NCBI GenBank assembly: GCA_954871525.1
Contig: OX940864.1
Span: 15,122,001 to 15,186,000, forward strand
Source: Parietaria judaica
Taxonomy: Eukaryota > Streptophyta > Magnoliopsida > Rosales > Urticaceae
Direction of reading: 5' to 3'
DNA length: 64,000 nucleotides
A model generated the notes under the pieces. It searched no databases. It was not told the DNA's origin and was given only the letters and a program-made list of their open reading frames with translations. The position numbers and the translations under genes were made by a program. Shown here in pieces: positions 12,455 to 25,218 of this stretch (positions are counted from its first letter, which is position 1; each line of letters opens with the position of its first letter).

Positions 12455-13860
12455 AAATAGGGAGCTTAAGCTAACTAGTCTTCTTAAACGTTTAAAATTG
12501 TCAAAATAGCCACTGTTTGGTTAATTTTGTTCCATAGCCAATAAACCACATTAACTGATATAAAATGACTTATCTACCCTTATTATTAATAATAATTAAT
12601 ATTAAAATTCGAATTAAAAAAATAATATAAAATTTATTTTAATAATTAATAATCAATACGAATTTATTTTAAATTTTTTAAAAAAATTAATAAAATAATA
12701 AATTAAGAAACAAATATTTGAGTTCCTGATTTAAAAATAAATTTCAAATTTAAATATAAATATAAAAAACATTTTTCACTTTTTGAAATAAAAATTCAAA
12801 TTTCTTAACAAACATTAATTCGAATTAACCATATTAATAATTTAAAATAATTTGAATTAAAAAACATTAACCAAATTAACAATTCGATTTAACATACATT
12901 TACACGAATAAATCAATTAACATATATTTACAATTCGAATGAACATGCATTTACACGAATAAACCAATAAATTTACATTTACAATTCGAATTAACGTACA
13001 TTTACAATTCGAATAAACAAGAATAAACAGAAACTACACGACAAAACAAGAGAAAAAAACTCGCCATCGAGCCAACGGTGCCGCCCACGCCTTCCGACCC
13101 ATCGCCGCTGCGCTTCGACCCAATTCCCCGTTTTGAGACTCTGATCTCCGGCGGCTCTCAGCTGAACCTAACGATTTTCAACAAGTAAATTCACAAATCA
13201 ACGAGAGAACCGAAAATAAAATACAATATGGAGATCAGTTTGACTGCAAATAGTTCATTTATTCAATAAATCAAACTTAATTGTTGTAACATGTTGCTGT
13301 AATACACTTCCTTTCGATACATTTTATACAAAACTACCATTCGAGAGTGTTTATTTTTTCTTTTTGATCATCTTGGAGTCGGCTTATGGTTCCGGTTGAT
13401 CTTCTTTTCAAATTCAATAAACTTACAGAGGACGTAGTCAGCTACCGCATTGGGAAGAACCTCTCTAAAAAACCCTTGTGTTTTTATTACTTTCTTTTGT
13501 TTGTCAACATCATAGTATTGACGACGCGGAGGTCAAGATCCACAATCTTTTAGCAAATTCAAATCAAAATCCCATATACATTTTCGTGTCTGTTGGTGTG
13601 CAAAACCATGTCAACAGTTCCCAAGTTCACTTTTTTTTTTTGGGTAAATCAGTAAACTTGATCAACTTTTTCATGAGTTTTTTTTAATAATTCGAGGAGA
13701 TGAACTGGTAATTCGAAAGATAAAGTGAGAATGAAAATAAGAATTTTTTACCATGAAAATAAGAATTTACGTTGTTAATATTCAAAGAATTTGTGAATAC
13801 ATACTATTTTATTTTGATACTCATGTGCTTAATCGTTCGAGTTCATTTGTTTGATTTGTG
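12455..13860. other. AT-rich spacer with short tandem repeats
   Basis: Very AT-rich. Around 12885-13020 a motif of the type 'acatacatttacacgaataaa..caatta' / 'acatttacaattcgaa' recurs at least four times with drift. A short GC-richer stretch at about 13065-13175 has no sustained frame I can identify. Confidence 0.5.
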
Positions 13861-14045
13861 TAGTCATCATCACTGACGAAAATTGTAAAAAAAACTTACG
13901 GAAAAATAGACGAGGTCTATCGATTCACCAAAAAAGGTGAACTTGGGTACTTTTATCATTGTTTTTTTTAAGTTAGTTCTATCTCACCATATTTTCAAAC
14001 AACTTGGATATTTTTTCCCGTAATAACCCTAATAATAAATTAACA
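13861..14045. repeat. Dispersed repeat, copy A
   Basis: Shares ordered blocks with 34366-34500: 'catcatcactgacgaaaat', a lysine-codon-like A-rich stretch, 'gtgaactt..tacttttatcat', and 'ttaagttagttct..cacc'. Diverged; no ORF. Confidence 0.5.
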
Positions 14046-15240
14046 ACAATAATAATAGGATATTTGCAGCAAAAATACCTACATGTTACAAAAGAATGAC
14101 TTATATTTTCAATCTCTTTTTTTAGTGGCAAAAATTCTTAATGATGTAAAAATTTAGCGAAAGAAATTAACTTTCCCCATTAACTTTCTAATATAAAGTT
14201 TCATGTGACAACAAATTAACATAAATATTTTGTACTCAAATATCTCTGATAGTAAACTTTTATTTTACTTTACCGCAAGGTTTAAAATGTCGCTTGCCGA
14301 TTTCATTTCGCAATCTTCATTTTAAGGATATATCGTTTGTCGATGGGTAAATAAAAAAAAAAGGGCATGCTGCATGCCGGAAATATTGCACATTTTTCAT
14401 GGGCATATCGCATGTCGGTGGGTTTTCGACGAATATTTTGGAAAATATTTTTTAGTATTTAGGCAATATATTTATATAGGTTTAAAACTACATATTTAAT
14501 AAATACAAGACATAATTGTATACAACAAAACACATTTCTAATTTAAATATGTTGGTGAAATTTATAATATTAAGTCACTTTATTAGTTAAAGATTTTAAG
14601 TGTAATATTAAGTCAATTTATTTGATGATGTGAATATGTAGGTGAAATGAAGTGTATAAGATTAGTTGAATACAAAGTATCCCACATTGCTAAATTACAA
14701 GAGTTTGAAATAGTTTATATACCATAGAATTGGGATAAGGGCTTGGCCCATTTGGGTCATAGAATTTTGTGGATGAGAGATGACCCACACAAATGCACCA
14801 CGACACACGCGCACACTGCCGTGATGTGGCGAGGCGGGGTGGGGTGGGCAAACATAATTATTTTTGCCAAAATTTTAATTGGTATTTTTGCCACGGAATT
14901 TTAACTTTTTAGGGAAATTCGCACCACTTTTCCACATCTTCCTTCACAAAAACGACATTAGGCAGGAAAATGGGCATGCCGCAAGAGAATTTCACAATAC
15001 TTGGTAAAACAACAGAGAAACGAAAAAAATTTCGTTTTGAATTTCTCCGAAAAAAGAAAATCGATCGGCAAGCCCCTGAAAATTCGCGAAATTTAATACC
15101 TTACCTTACCGATATGCTTGAATCGGATCAACCTTGACCCGATCCAACCCAACACCAAGAAGGGGTCTTTCGACCAAGCTCCAAATCGATTTGCCAATCA
15201 TTTCATTTTGAGAACAAAAAAGCAAGACTCGTCCACAACC
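14046..15240. other. Intergenic DNA upstream of the complex III subunit gene
   Basis: No gene recognised. A stretch near 14690-14850 (including a short GC-rich part) looks like a repeat remnant but has no clear ends. Confidence 0.4.
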
Positions 15241-15248
15241 AAACCCTA
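15241..15248 (+). promoter_or_regulatory. Telo-box (AAACCCTA) before the QCR9 start codon
   Basis: AAACCCTA 45 bases upstream of the ATG. Telo-boxes are common near transcription starts of plant genes for translation and mitochondrial proteins. Function is inferred from the motif only. Confidence 0.5.
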
Positions 15249-15292
15249 GCTCACAGATCGGACCGAGCAGAGAAGCTTAATCGGAGATCGCC

Positions 15293-16597
15293 ATGGATTC
15301 TGCAGCTCGGAGAAGCGGTGGAGGATTTTTCGAAGGCATGTACAGAGTGATTATGCGGCGGAACTCCGTCTACGTCACCTTCGTCATCGCCGGAGCTTTC
15401 CTCGGAGAAAGAGTGAGTTTTTTTTCTTCGCAAAATCTATGGTTCGGTATAAAATCACAGGGAATCTGAGACGAGAATGAATTTTTTTCAACAATTTCGT
15501 GTATCCGACATAGTTTCTCCTCACTTGATGGAATTCGTAAATTTATAGGGCTTTTTTTCTTCTTCATTTTAACTAGTGTCTGATTAGCGTTCGATTTGGA
15601 TGATGATTCCTTCAAATTGTTATGATGAATCGCCATAAGTTTTGTATCGTTATATATTAGTATGAATTTCCGCTCAAAATTGCAACAATGGTTGATTTTA
15701 TATGAACACAGTTTGTTTACACGAATCATTAAACCTAGCTTAACATCAAACAGAATTCATTCATAACATATTTTGGGTTTCATACTCATGAAACCAAGCC
15801 TCAACCTCATGCACGTTGACAGACTGATTTATCTTTATGGTCTGCTAATTAATTAGTGCAGTGAAGTCAAATATATATATATATAGGACGATGTCGGTTT
15901 TTGTTATCCACGAAGGTTGCCTCCGGGCAAAGTTCCTATTATTTTTGTGTTCAAGAAATCAGCTACTTGATAATGAGATTTATGTGAATGATCATGCGAC
16001 TTTGTGTGGTTGCAGGCTGTCGATTATGGAGTCCAGAAGATTTGGGAGCGCAACAACATCGGGGTACGTTGTTTTTTGTTGTGTTTTTACTTTTTAGAAG
16101 TCGTGCTCTTTAAGCTCACCGCATATGTATGAGATATATTTATTTGCTGAATATTCTCAAAGAGGTTTTAGATCATGGTAGAAACAATGTTGCCTTGAGC
16201 ACTTGGTTTGTGCAAATTACAGATCTCTTAATAATCTAAGTCTCATGGTTTGATGATTCAAGCAATATAAACAAGGAGGTTGTAAATTGCGTAGAAATAG
16301 TGTTGCCTTGAGCACTTGGTTTCCGAGAATTCCACATTTATCAGTAATCGGGTCCCTTTGAAAATTAAATCTATATTGATCCTAAAGTTCAGTACTTCAG
16401 TTAAATTTAGAAGCTATGGAGTTCTGAGAATGGTGAAATTTTGCTATGAGGCAGTAGCTGAAATGTTGCCGGATTCGAGCATGTTAGAGAAATGAATATT
16501 GATTGAGCTATTACCTCTGATTCAAAATGTTGTTTTCTTGATGCAGAAACGATATGAAGACATTTCGGTTTTGGGGCAAAGGCCAACGGACGAATGA
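15293..16597 (+). CDS. Cytochrome b-c1 complex (complex III) subunit 9, 3 exons
   Basis: Predicted 72-aa subunit of mitochondrial ubiquinol-cytochrome c reductase (UQCRX/QCR9 family), a single-pass inner-membrane protein next to cytochrome c1 and the Rieske protein. Exons: 15293-15412, 16016-16063, 16547-16597. The N-terminal part G-G-F-F-E-G-M-Y-R-V-I-M-R-R-N-S-V-Y-V-T-F is the family signature and leads into the membrane helix (about residues 25-38). The middle exon encodes A-V-D-Y-G-V-Q-K-I-W-E-R-N-N, and the last K-R-Y-E-D-I-S-V-L-G-Q-R-P. Length equals that of Arabidopsis At3g52730 as remembered. ATG context gccATGg is good. No targeting presequence, as usual for this subunit. Confidence 0.93.
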
Positions 16598-17277
16598 AAT
16601 TTGTAGTCTCACTAAATTTGACCCTTTGCTTTTCATTCATGGCTTGGGAAAGAGTATGCAAATTATGCATTTTGTTGTAGTGACTCCAAGTTTTGCAATA
16701 AGCGTTCCTCTGCGTCGGAACTTATTTGTTGATGAAGTTATTACATTTTAGAACTCAGAGTTTGGAGTTACTGTGTTTTGGATATTGGTGATAAAGTGAT
16801 GTACTTTTCATTGTTTTGCTTCTAATCCTGTTTTATATCTGATATCACAATAAGTGGGGGACTTTAATATATCTTCAAAACCACATGATCTTTTGCCCAT
16901 TTTAGCCCTTAAGTTTAGTTCTCGGTCTCGGTTTTACCCTAACAATTTGGCCTGCCCTTTTAGTAAAAGGGCAGTTACTGAGTTTTGTTCAACTTAATCA
17001 ATGAGTGGGAACCATATAACAGTTACCACAAACGAAGGGCAAGAATCTAATATTTTATCCAAGTGCGGTAAAAGTTTTTTTCTCTTTTTGCAGTGAAACA
17101 TTAATAATTGGTAATGTTTTTCGTTTACAATATGGATATAATTTAATTAGGAAGGACAAATAATAACATTCAGAACTTTCACCGCACAATTTTATTTTTG
17201 CCTCTATCATACGATGACATCAAAAAATTTGCTCCGGAAATAAAGATTAGAAATTTTTGCTGCTATCATTTGATAAA
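16598..17277. other. 3' flank of the complex III subunit gene
   Basis: Contains the 3' UTR and AT-rich spacer. No second gene seen. Confidence 0.45.
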
Positions 17278-18268
17278 GGGTAAACTGCGGCTAATGTACC
17301 CAATGTTTGATCTTCTGCGGATTATGTACCCAATGTTTATTTTTGGCGGCTAATGTACCCAATGTTTGATCTGTTAGATATTTTCGTGTTTTCCTTCACT
17401 TGACCGTTAGAGAGTTATCCTCCTCTATATGTACACTTTTCGTATTTTTGACATAACTCACTCATTTTTTATCCAAATTTTATGCACGACCTATGGTTGG
17501 AAAGATAAGAGATAGATCTACAACTTTGGTGTTTTAAGTTTTGTAAAATCAGTTTTAGAAAAATACGAAATTTCAAATACAACGTAAAACTGGACATTAG
17601 TTTAATGCAAAATATTTGTTTCGAGCAAATTTTAATATACTTAATGACTTTTTATGATGAAACGTAAAACTAAAAAGTTGTAGATAAATATTTTATCTTT
17701 CTAACGGGTGTTTATTTATAAATTTTGGACAAAAAATGAGTGAGTTATGCCAAAAATATGAAAGATTATTTCGCATCACATCTTTCATATTTTTGGCACA
17801 ACTCACTCATTTTTTGTCCAAAATTTATAAATAAACACCCGTTGGAAAGATAAAAAGTTTATCTATAACTTTTTAGTTTTACGTTTCATCATAAAAAGTC
17901 ATTAAGTATATTAAAATTTGCTCGAAACAAATATTTTGCATTAAACTAATGTCTAGTTTTACGTTGTATTTGAAATTTCGTATTTTTCTAAAACTGATTT
18001 TACAAAACTTAAAACACTAAAGTTGTAGATCTATCTCTTATCTTTCTAACCATAGGTCATGCATAAAATTTGGACAAAAAATGAGTGAGTTATGTCAAAA
18101 ATACGAAAAGTGTGCATATAGAGGAGGATAACTCTCTAACGGTCAACTGGCGGAAAACACGAAAATATCTAACGGATCAAACATTGGGTACATTAGCCGC
18201 CGAAAATAAACATTGGGTACATAATCCGCAGAAAATCAAACATTAGGTACATTAGCCACAGTTTACCC
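17278..18268. mobile_element. Fold-back (long inverted repeat) element, 991 bp, Mutator-like
   Basis: The two halves are near-perfect reverse complements: left arm about 17278-17766, right arm about 17780-18268, separated by a loop of about 13 bases. The ends are GGGTAAACTG / CAGTTTACCC. The element is flanked by an exact 9-bp duplication tttgataaa (17269-17277 and 18269-18277). Nine-base duplications and long terminal inverted repeats starting with G are typical of Mutator-like elements; no transposase is present. Each arm carries three internal repeats of 'ctaatgtacccaatgttt'. The transcript would fold into a hairpin of about 490 bp. Confidence 0.9.
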
Positions 18269-18459
18269 TTTGATAAAATTTGAAACTTTTACTGCCGAAA
18301 AAAAAAAAAAAGATTAGAAACTTCCGCCGCTACTAGATAATCGCTTTTAATAAAAAGAAAAGGAACAAAAGGGCAAGATTGCGAGCTTAAATTCCAAAAG
18401 GACTAACGGATAAATAAATAAAAAGAAAATACGACGGCGTTTCGGGTAAACGAGCAAGG

Positions 18460-18467
18460 TAGGGTTT
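18460..18467 (-). promoter_or_regulatory. Telo-box (inverted, TAGGGTTT) in the RPL10A promoter
   Basis: TAGGGTTT overlaps the start of a TATA-like TTTTTATAAG about 190 bases upstream of the ATG (and upstream of a probable 5' UTR intron region). Telo-boxes are widespread in plant ribosomal protein promoters. Confidence 0.6.
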
Positions 18468-18654
18468 TTATAAGCCTTCTTCTTCATTTGCCTCATCTCT
18501 GAGTTGCTCTCAATTCATTTCGCCGCCGGTTCGTTCTCTCGCCTCCTCCTTCGCTTCCTATATCCATGGAACCTTCCATCAATCCATCTTCTAATCTCTC
18601 TCACTGCTTCCTTTTTCAGGTGTTTTGCTTTCCCAGAATCTGCGGTGAGGAATC

Positions 18655-20536
18655 ATGAGGTAGGAGCTCCAAGTTTCGCAACCTGTACATACAAATATAT
18701 GTATATAATGTATATATGGTGATTTTTTGGTGTGTGTTGGTCGATTGCAGTAAGCTTCAGAGCGATGCGCTGAGGGAGGCCATCACTCAGCTAGTTGCGG
18801 GCTCGAAAGAGAAGCAGCGGAAGTTTACGGAGACGATCGAGCTTCAAATCGGGCTGAAGAACTACGACCCCCAAAAGGACAAGCGTTTCAGTGGCTCGGT
18901 CAAGCTTCCCCACATCCCTCGGCCCAAGATGAAGATCTGCATGTTGGGTGACGCTCAACACGTTGAAGAGGTAAACGACATGATCTTCTGACAATGTGTG
19001 TAAACAAGCTTTATATAAATTTGTTTTGGATAATTGATTTGGTGATTGATGCGGATCGATTTTTGTTGTAATTAGGAAATTTGTGAGGAGCCCTTTCAAT
19101 CCATGTCAAAGTAGATTGGATAAATGATTTCTTTTATGGGTTGATAGTGTAATTGACTAATTTCGATTGTGGTGTTGTGTTGTGTTGTATGTTTTAATAA
19201 TATGGATGTGATGATTGATGTTGGGATTGAATTTTTGTGATATGGAAGTTTTGAAATGTATTTCAAAATTATATTTGTGTATCCGAGCTAAATCTCGAAT
19301 TTTTCTTTGATAATTGATTTTTTTTTTTATAGGTGTGTTTAGTGTAATTTTGATGGTTGTGATATCTGCTAAAAATAATGGATATGATGATTAATGGAAT
19401 CATTTTTTGTTTTTGTAATTTAGAATTTCTGAAACTCTTTCAACCCATTTTTGCTCCTTGTTGTTTTCCGGTTGCGTTACATCAAGGTTTAAAAAATTAG
19501 AGAGTTAAATATAGCTTGTTTGCGACTTTGATTCTGTCCAATATTAATTGATTTTGCTTTGAAATCTGTAAAAAAAATTGCAGAGAGATCCGCGGTTAAT
19601 GTTCAATATGTATAATTTGAGGTCTTTATTAATGATTTGTATTACTTTAATGTTAAGCGAACTATTATCTTATCTGTGCATGTCATTTTTGTATCAATGA
19701 TAGGCTGAGAAAATAGGGATGGAGTATATGGATGTCGAGGGGTTGAAGAAGCTCAACAAGAACAAGAAGCTCGTGAAGAGGCTGGCCAAAAAGTACCATG
19801 CCTTCTTAGCCTCTGAAGCCGTCATTAAGCAAATTCCCCGTCTTCTCGGACCGGGACTTAACAAGGCAGGCAAGTAAAAATAAAACTATTGACTGATATT
19901 TTAACTAAACATAATTAAATAGCGTGATATTTGAGCGATGACTGATATGACGTATGTAACACCTCTCAAAGTTTTCAGCCTTGCTTATTTTCTTGCTGAT
20001 TTCTGATTGTAAAACCTTTTATTTAATGAATCGTAATTGTCATTAGTTATCCTATAACGGGATGTTGAGACGATATTAGAGTTCCATTCCATTGTCACAC
20101 AATCTGAAACCTGATATTGCGATTGCAGGTAAGTTTCCGACTTTGGTGACCCATCAGGAATCGTTGGAGGCCAAAGTCAACGAAACGAAAGCCATGGTGA
20201 AGTTCCAGCTTAAGAAAGTCCTTTGCATGGGTGTCGCTGTTGGAAACGTGTCAATGGAGGAGAAGCAAATCTTCCAGAACGTTCAACTCAGCGTCAACTT
20301 CTTGGTCTCGCTTTTGAAGAAGAATTGGCAGAATGTAAGTTCACAGTTCTTTATCTGAGTCAGTTGGCTCTTATTTGCGTAGTCAACCATCACCGTTGAC
20401 TTTTGACAGCTTAAAAAACTTTGTGACCCTTTGTTCCTTCTCAATAAGCTTTTTGGCTAATTGGATTGTTTTGGATGTATAGGTGAGGTGTTTGTACCTG
20501 AAGACCACCATGAGCAGTGCCGTTCGTGTCTTCTAA
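18655..20536 (+). CDS. RPL10A: 60S ribosomal protein L10a (uL1), 5 exons
   Basis: Predicted 216-aa uL1 protein, which forms the L1 stalk of the large subunit and acts in release of the E-site tRNA. Exons: 18655-18659, 18751-18970, 19704-19869, 20129-20334, 20483-20536. The first exon holds only ATGAG, a usual arrangement for plant ribosomal protein genes. Family landmarks: [12 protein letters not shown] at the N-terminus, [27 protein letters not shown] in the middle, and L-Y-L-K-T-T-M-S near the end. Intron 3 (19870-20128) has a GC donor in the context AG|GCAAGT, the only splice that keeps the conserved A-G-K-F-P. An inverted telo-box lies in the promoter. Length matches the family. Confidence 0.96.
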
Positions 20537-21954
20537 TTTGTCTATCATCGGTGAGCAGATGGTTAAAAGGGTTTGTCGAATTTTTAAGGAAGGATATTTA
20601 TGAGCAACTGTTTTGTTCAATTTTGGTGTCATTGGATTCTTTCAGTTGTAACTTTTATGAAATGCTATGTGGCAATCTTTTCTAGGTATGTTAAAGAGAT
20701 TATTTTTTCTTCTTTCAAGTTTGCTTCTTTTTCAAATTTTGGCTTCTGGGCTTTTGGTATGACGAGGATAATCCTTTTGCTATTGAATTCTACTTAATCG
20801 ATTTGTCATTTAATGTACCTTATAATGCCTAAACTAAAGATCTATACCTACGAAGAAAGTTTGCTCCTTGAGGAATTTTCGCATAACTGTTAACTGACAC
20901 GAGAGTTACGTCAACTCAGTATGAGACCCGTTATGAAAAGAGGAATTGACGGCATAATATACCCGAGCTGGACTTCGGGCGCGGGTCCATAAGCCCGTTT
21001 TTTGTTTGGGTCAGGAGAGCTCGGGCTGAGCCCCGTGGGGCCTGCCAGATGCTGAGGACTAATGTCTATATTCTACATGACTACTGAGTCGACGGACGAC
21101 TTAACTGTTCAATTTGTTTGAGAATATGTGGTAGAAAAATAAATACACCGATTATGAATATTTGATGACATATGTAGTAGGCAATATTTCTAAATTTATT
21201 AATAATATATTATTCTTTAATTGTGTAATTGAATTCCATCGTGTGTCTTAACCCCTACACTTAACAGACTTGTCATGCATCATGCGAAGAAACTTAGAAA
21301 AATGTCTAGAAGTGCCTGCAAAGGAAGTACGTTCCTTTCGGAGTTTTCACATAATTTTGTGAGTCACAATACAATTATTTTTCTTCGAAACTTTATCAGC
21401 AACAATGTAAAAGATTGGAAACATTAAAATAAGTGAATTGAATAATGAACACATAGTATCGATTTAATTATATATCATCTGATGGACTAAAGTTGTTACA
21501 TGAATCAAATCGCTAGCTTTCCAGAAACACATAATTGTTCCACACATTAAGATTCATACAGATTTGATTAGTATTTTTACATAAAAAAAGCCTTAACATA
21601 TCACATTTCAATGATCATTTAACTATATAGAATTGATTAAGATTTTTCATCAAAGAGCCCACATTATACTTCGTCTAGGACCTCTAGAGTCTCCGGGCCG
21701 ACCCTGGTCAACATACACTATTCGATTTCACCATTCTAATTTGTTGTGCTAATTCGAAATCGATGCTAAAAAAGATTATACACAAGTCTCTTTATCTCAT
21801 TGGCAAATACAAAGGAGCCGATTGCTGTAACAAGAATACAGTATACTATAACACAACCTTTATTCCGAAAATAAAAAATGATGTCAAATAAATATGTTCT
21901 CCAATCAGCACTGTTCTGAAGGAAATAATTTGGTCAGTAGTGCATAATTCAGTC
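20537..21954. other. Intergenic DNA between two convergent 3' ends
   Basis: 3' UTRs of RPL10A and the IscA-like gene converge here. A GC-rich stretch at about 20955-21060 looks like an hAT or LTR remnant but has no clear ends. No gene recognised. Confidence 0.45.
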
Positions 21955-24026
21955 TTACAGTTTCACCATAAACGAGCTTTTACAACTGCAACCCCCGACC
22001 GCACTCGGATTTGTAGCCACCTGAAGAAAAAACCGGAATCGGATTATTTACTCCATAAATGTACTTCTATTTAAGGCAGGAATATCTCTTGCAAGGCATC
22101 ATAATCCATAAGCGCTAAGAACACAGACATGAGTGCTTAGTAAATGTTGATGAGAGCGGACCTAGGATACAAATTTACGGGTTCTGCAAAAGTATAATTA
22201 AAGTTTAAAAATGAATTCTAAATAGTTACAAAATTAAAATTTTGGGTAATTTTTTTTAGATGTTAAAGTTCTACAACTCCCTTTGGCTTCTAAGTACGTC
22301 CGCGGAGATTATGCCTTCGCGAATGAGTTGTCACTAGTATCTAAGAGTTATACAAGGCAGTGATCTTGAACACTTTCTTTGAATTTCCAAAAAAAGATTA
22401 AAAAAAAATCTAACAGTTTACAGCATATAGATTACGTAAAATCAGTCTTGAAATCGAACTATATGAAATAAATTATAATTTAATGACATAAATCTATACA
22501 CGTATGGCCAATAAATATAGTCATTGGCTTCACCAATAACTATGTTTAGAGAGCCTATGAATTCGAAATATCTCGACTAATCTTTTTCCTAGATGATAAG
22601 GCAGGACCTTCCAACATATAAAGACAGCGAGTTCCCATGTAAACATGGCATATTACTCATTCTGACCCCGTCCTTGATAGAATTAGAGTTTTGCTAAATG
22701 TTAAGACGCAAAAGGCCAAAGCCTAGAGTGCTAACCCCTAATACTTTTTTTCTTTTTAATTTCTTACATTTACTACCGCGTATAAAATAATCTAATTCAC
22801 TTAATGTGAGATATGGATATTTAGTGTCTCAGGTTGACTTCGGGGATGTCAACCTATTTGTAGGCGTATTTAACTTGGCAGTCATAAATCGCTTCATATT
22901 ATATAATTGACGTACAAGTGGCGCCTACATATTTATCCAACAGAGCGCATCATTTTCAATCCTGTACTGTTGAAAGTGCCTATCACAAGTTCTTTTTAAC
23001 ATCAAACAAAAATCGAAGCATAATAGCTTTGTCGTTTTAGTTGTGGTGAAGCCGATATATCTTAAATATCTTTCTTTGATAAGTGAATTCCAAAGCAGAC
23101 CCAGCAATTATTACTATTGCCTGGAAATATTAGCCATTACACCTCGTATATACGTATAAATATGTATCTACCCCCTGAGAATAGTTCTCTTAAAATGCAG
23201 AACAATAAGCCTAAACAGAGAAAGGGAGAGAAAAATGACTTACCACAAAAGCAGAACGAATAAGCTCCTCAACATAATCAACAGTCGCCCCCTTTACAAA
23301 ATCGTACGAAATATTGTCCACGATCAGCTTTACTCCTTCGGTCTCGAAAACCCTTTCGAAATTCAAGGGATAATCACAGCAAAGTCAGCTAAAAAATTAA
23401 CGGAATAATCATTAATCACAGCAAAGTTAGCAAACTGAGAGACGAAAAAGACCTGTCTTCAGGCGTAGGTTTATCATCGAGATCGAATACGTATTGGAAA
23501 CCCGAGCATCCGCCCGTTTCTACGCATAAGCGAAGCATCTTCGCACCCGAGGAAGCATCGCTCGCTTGTAGCTCTTTCATTCTCTGCAATACATCAACAA
23601 AATCTCATCACAATGAGTAAATAGTATCATCATCTTCAGTTCAAGAGTTCCGAAAAAAGCGTCGAATCTTCAGAATGAAACGTATATCGTGTTTACAAAA
23701 TCCACAATCTCGATCTTCTACAGTACGAAGAACCTTTTCAATACGTTATTATCGAGAAGCGTCGAGATTTCAGCATCTTTGTAAAATCAAACAAATTTGC
23801 AATGGAAAAAATCGCCGATAGTAACTCAGAGAGGAGAGGAGAGGAGACGTACTCGAACGCAATTCTCGGTCATATGAACAGAATCAGGCGACGGAGACGA
23901 AGAGGACGAAGAGGAAGGCTCCTGAAGAGCAGACGACGAAGCTGAGCTGAGAAGCCTCTGATTCCGCCGGATTCGCGAAGCGAAGAACGACGTCACGCGG
24001 TGAAGAATCAGCGATCTCGTCGCCAT
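21955..24026 (-). CDS. ISCA2: Mitochondrial iron-sulfur assembly protein IscA-like 2, 4 exons
   Basis: Predicted 159-aa A-type Fe-S carrier (HesB/IscA family), expected to act with ISCA1 and IBA57 in [4Fe-4S] cluster formation in the mitochondrial matrix. Exons (minus): 24026-23853, 23583-23453, 23352-23244, 22020-21955; all frames join. Residues 1-45 are rich in Arg and Ser without acids, as in a mitochondrial presequence. The three cluster ligands are present: Cys84 in [10 protein letters not shown], and Cys149 and Cys151 in [10 protein letters not shown]. An additional cysteine, Cys78, replaces the glycine usual in L-R-L-G-V-E-T-G-G. Closest match from memory is Arabidopsis At5g03905/At2g16710-type IscA-like 2. 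Confidence 0.93.
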
Positions 24027-24314
24027 TAGAGCTTCCGAAATCTTCCAATCTCTGGCTCAAAGAACCATCAGAAGAAGCTAGAGGAGTTCGTGTCCCGTTT
24101 GAGAATCTCTGGGTTCTTCGTGTTCGATGAAAGCTCTCTCTGCGAAATGTGAAGAAAATTGCTATGGAGTCCTGAAATGACAGATTTACCCCTTTGGCTC
24201 GTGGCGAACAAGCCAGCGACATAAGCTCCGCCGCTAAGCCACGCCACGTGTCTTTTTATCTTATTATAACCTCTCGATCTTATTTACCCCTTTAGTATAG
24301 TTTACAACTTTACC

Positions 24315-25200
24315 TAGGGCTGTGCATAAAACCCGAAAATGCGGGTTTTAAACCGAAACCGGACCGAATCCGATTTAAAAAACTGAAACCGAATTAAAAC
24401 TGGGTTAAACCGAAACCGAATTTTTCAAAACCCGCAACCGGAATAAACCGGTTCCGGGTTGCGGGTTTTGAGTTATAAAACCCGGAACCCGGTTAGTAAG
24501 TTACTAAAACCCGGTTTTTTAATTAAATATTTAATTTATATTTTTAATTTTTAAAATTAGTAGTCTGATAAAAAATAAAAAATAAAAACGACATTATATT
24601 TATTTGTTCATGTCAAAACGACATTGAATTGTATTAGGGTTTAATTAGCTTTCCTTCTCTTTTTTCATTCGACTCCTCTGCCTCTCGCCGTTTCTCACTT
24701 TCTCTCTCTCTCTCTCTCTCTCTCATCCACTCTGTTCAGTGCCTCACGCCGTCGCTGCTCTGCTCAGCGTCTTTCGACGTCGTGAATCTGCTCAGTGCCT
24801 CTCGCCGTCGCGAATCTGGTCAGCGCCTTTCGCCTCGACGATTTTGGACATCTTGCTGCTGTTATTATGTTTTGGACTTGCTGGTGTTATTTGAACCAGT
24901 TTTTACTATGTTTTATGGTTGTTTATGTGTAATTTCGACCTCTTTTTTTTTTAAATTATTATTCGGGTTAAAATCCAGGTAAAAACCCGGAACCGGATTT
25001 AAAAACCGAACCCGATTAAAATCCGGGTTCGGGTTTTAAATCCGGGTTTTAAAATCAAAACCGGGTAATAACCTGAACATGGATTTCCGGGTTTTCAATT
25101 TTAAAATCCGGTTTCGGGTTTGAAAATTGAAAACCCGGAAATCCGGGTTCGGTTTCCGGGTTTTAAAAAAAACCGGGTTTTTAACACGGTTTCAGCCCTA
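24315..25200. mobile_element. Non-autonomous hAT-like element with perfect 8-bp target duplication
   Basis: Bounded by TAGGGCTG at the left and CAGCCCTA at the right, and flanked by the exact 8-bp direct repeat actttacc (24307-24314 and 25201-25208), as expected for hAT. CCGG-rich subterminal regions (24340-24515 and 24965-25195) surround an AT- and CT-rich middle that includes a (CT)n run at about 24703-24724. The middle (24650-24860) resembles the 5' non-coding exon of the neighbouring autonomous-type copy, so it probably derives from it by internal deletion. Lies in the 5' flank of the IscA-like 2 gene. Confidence 0.9.
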
Positions 25201-25218
25201 ACTTTACCCCTCTTCAAT

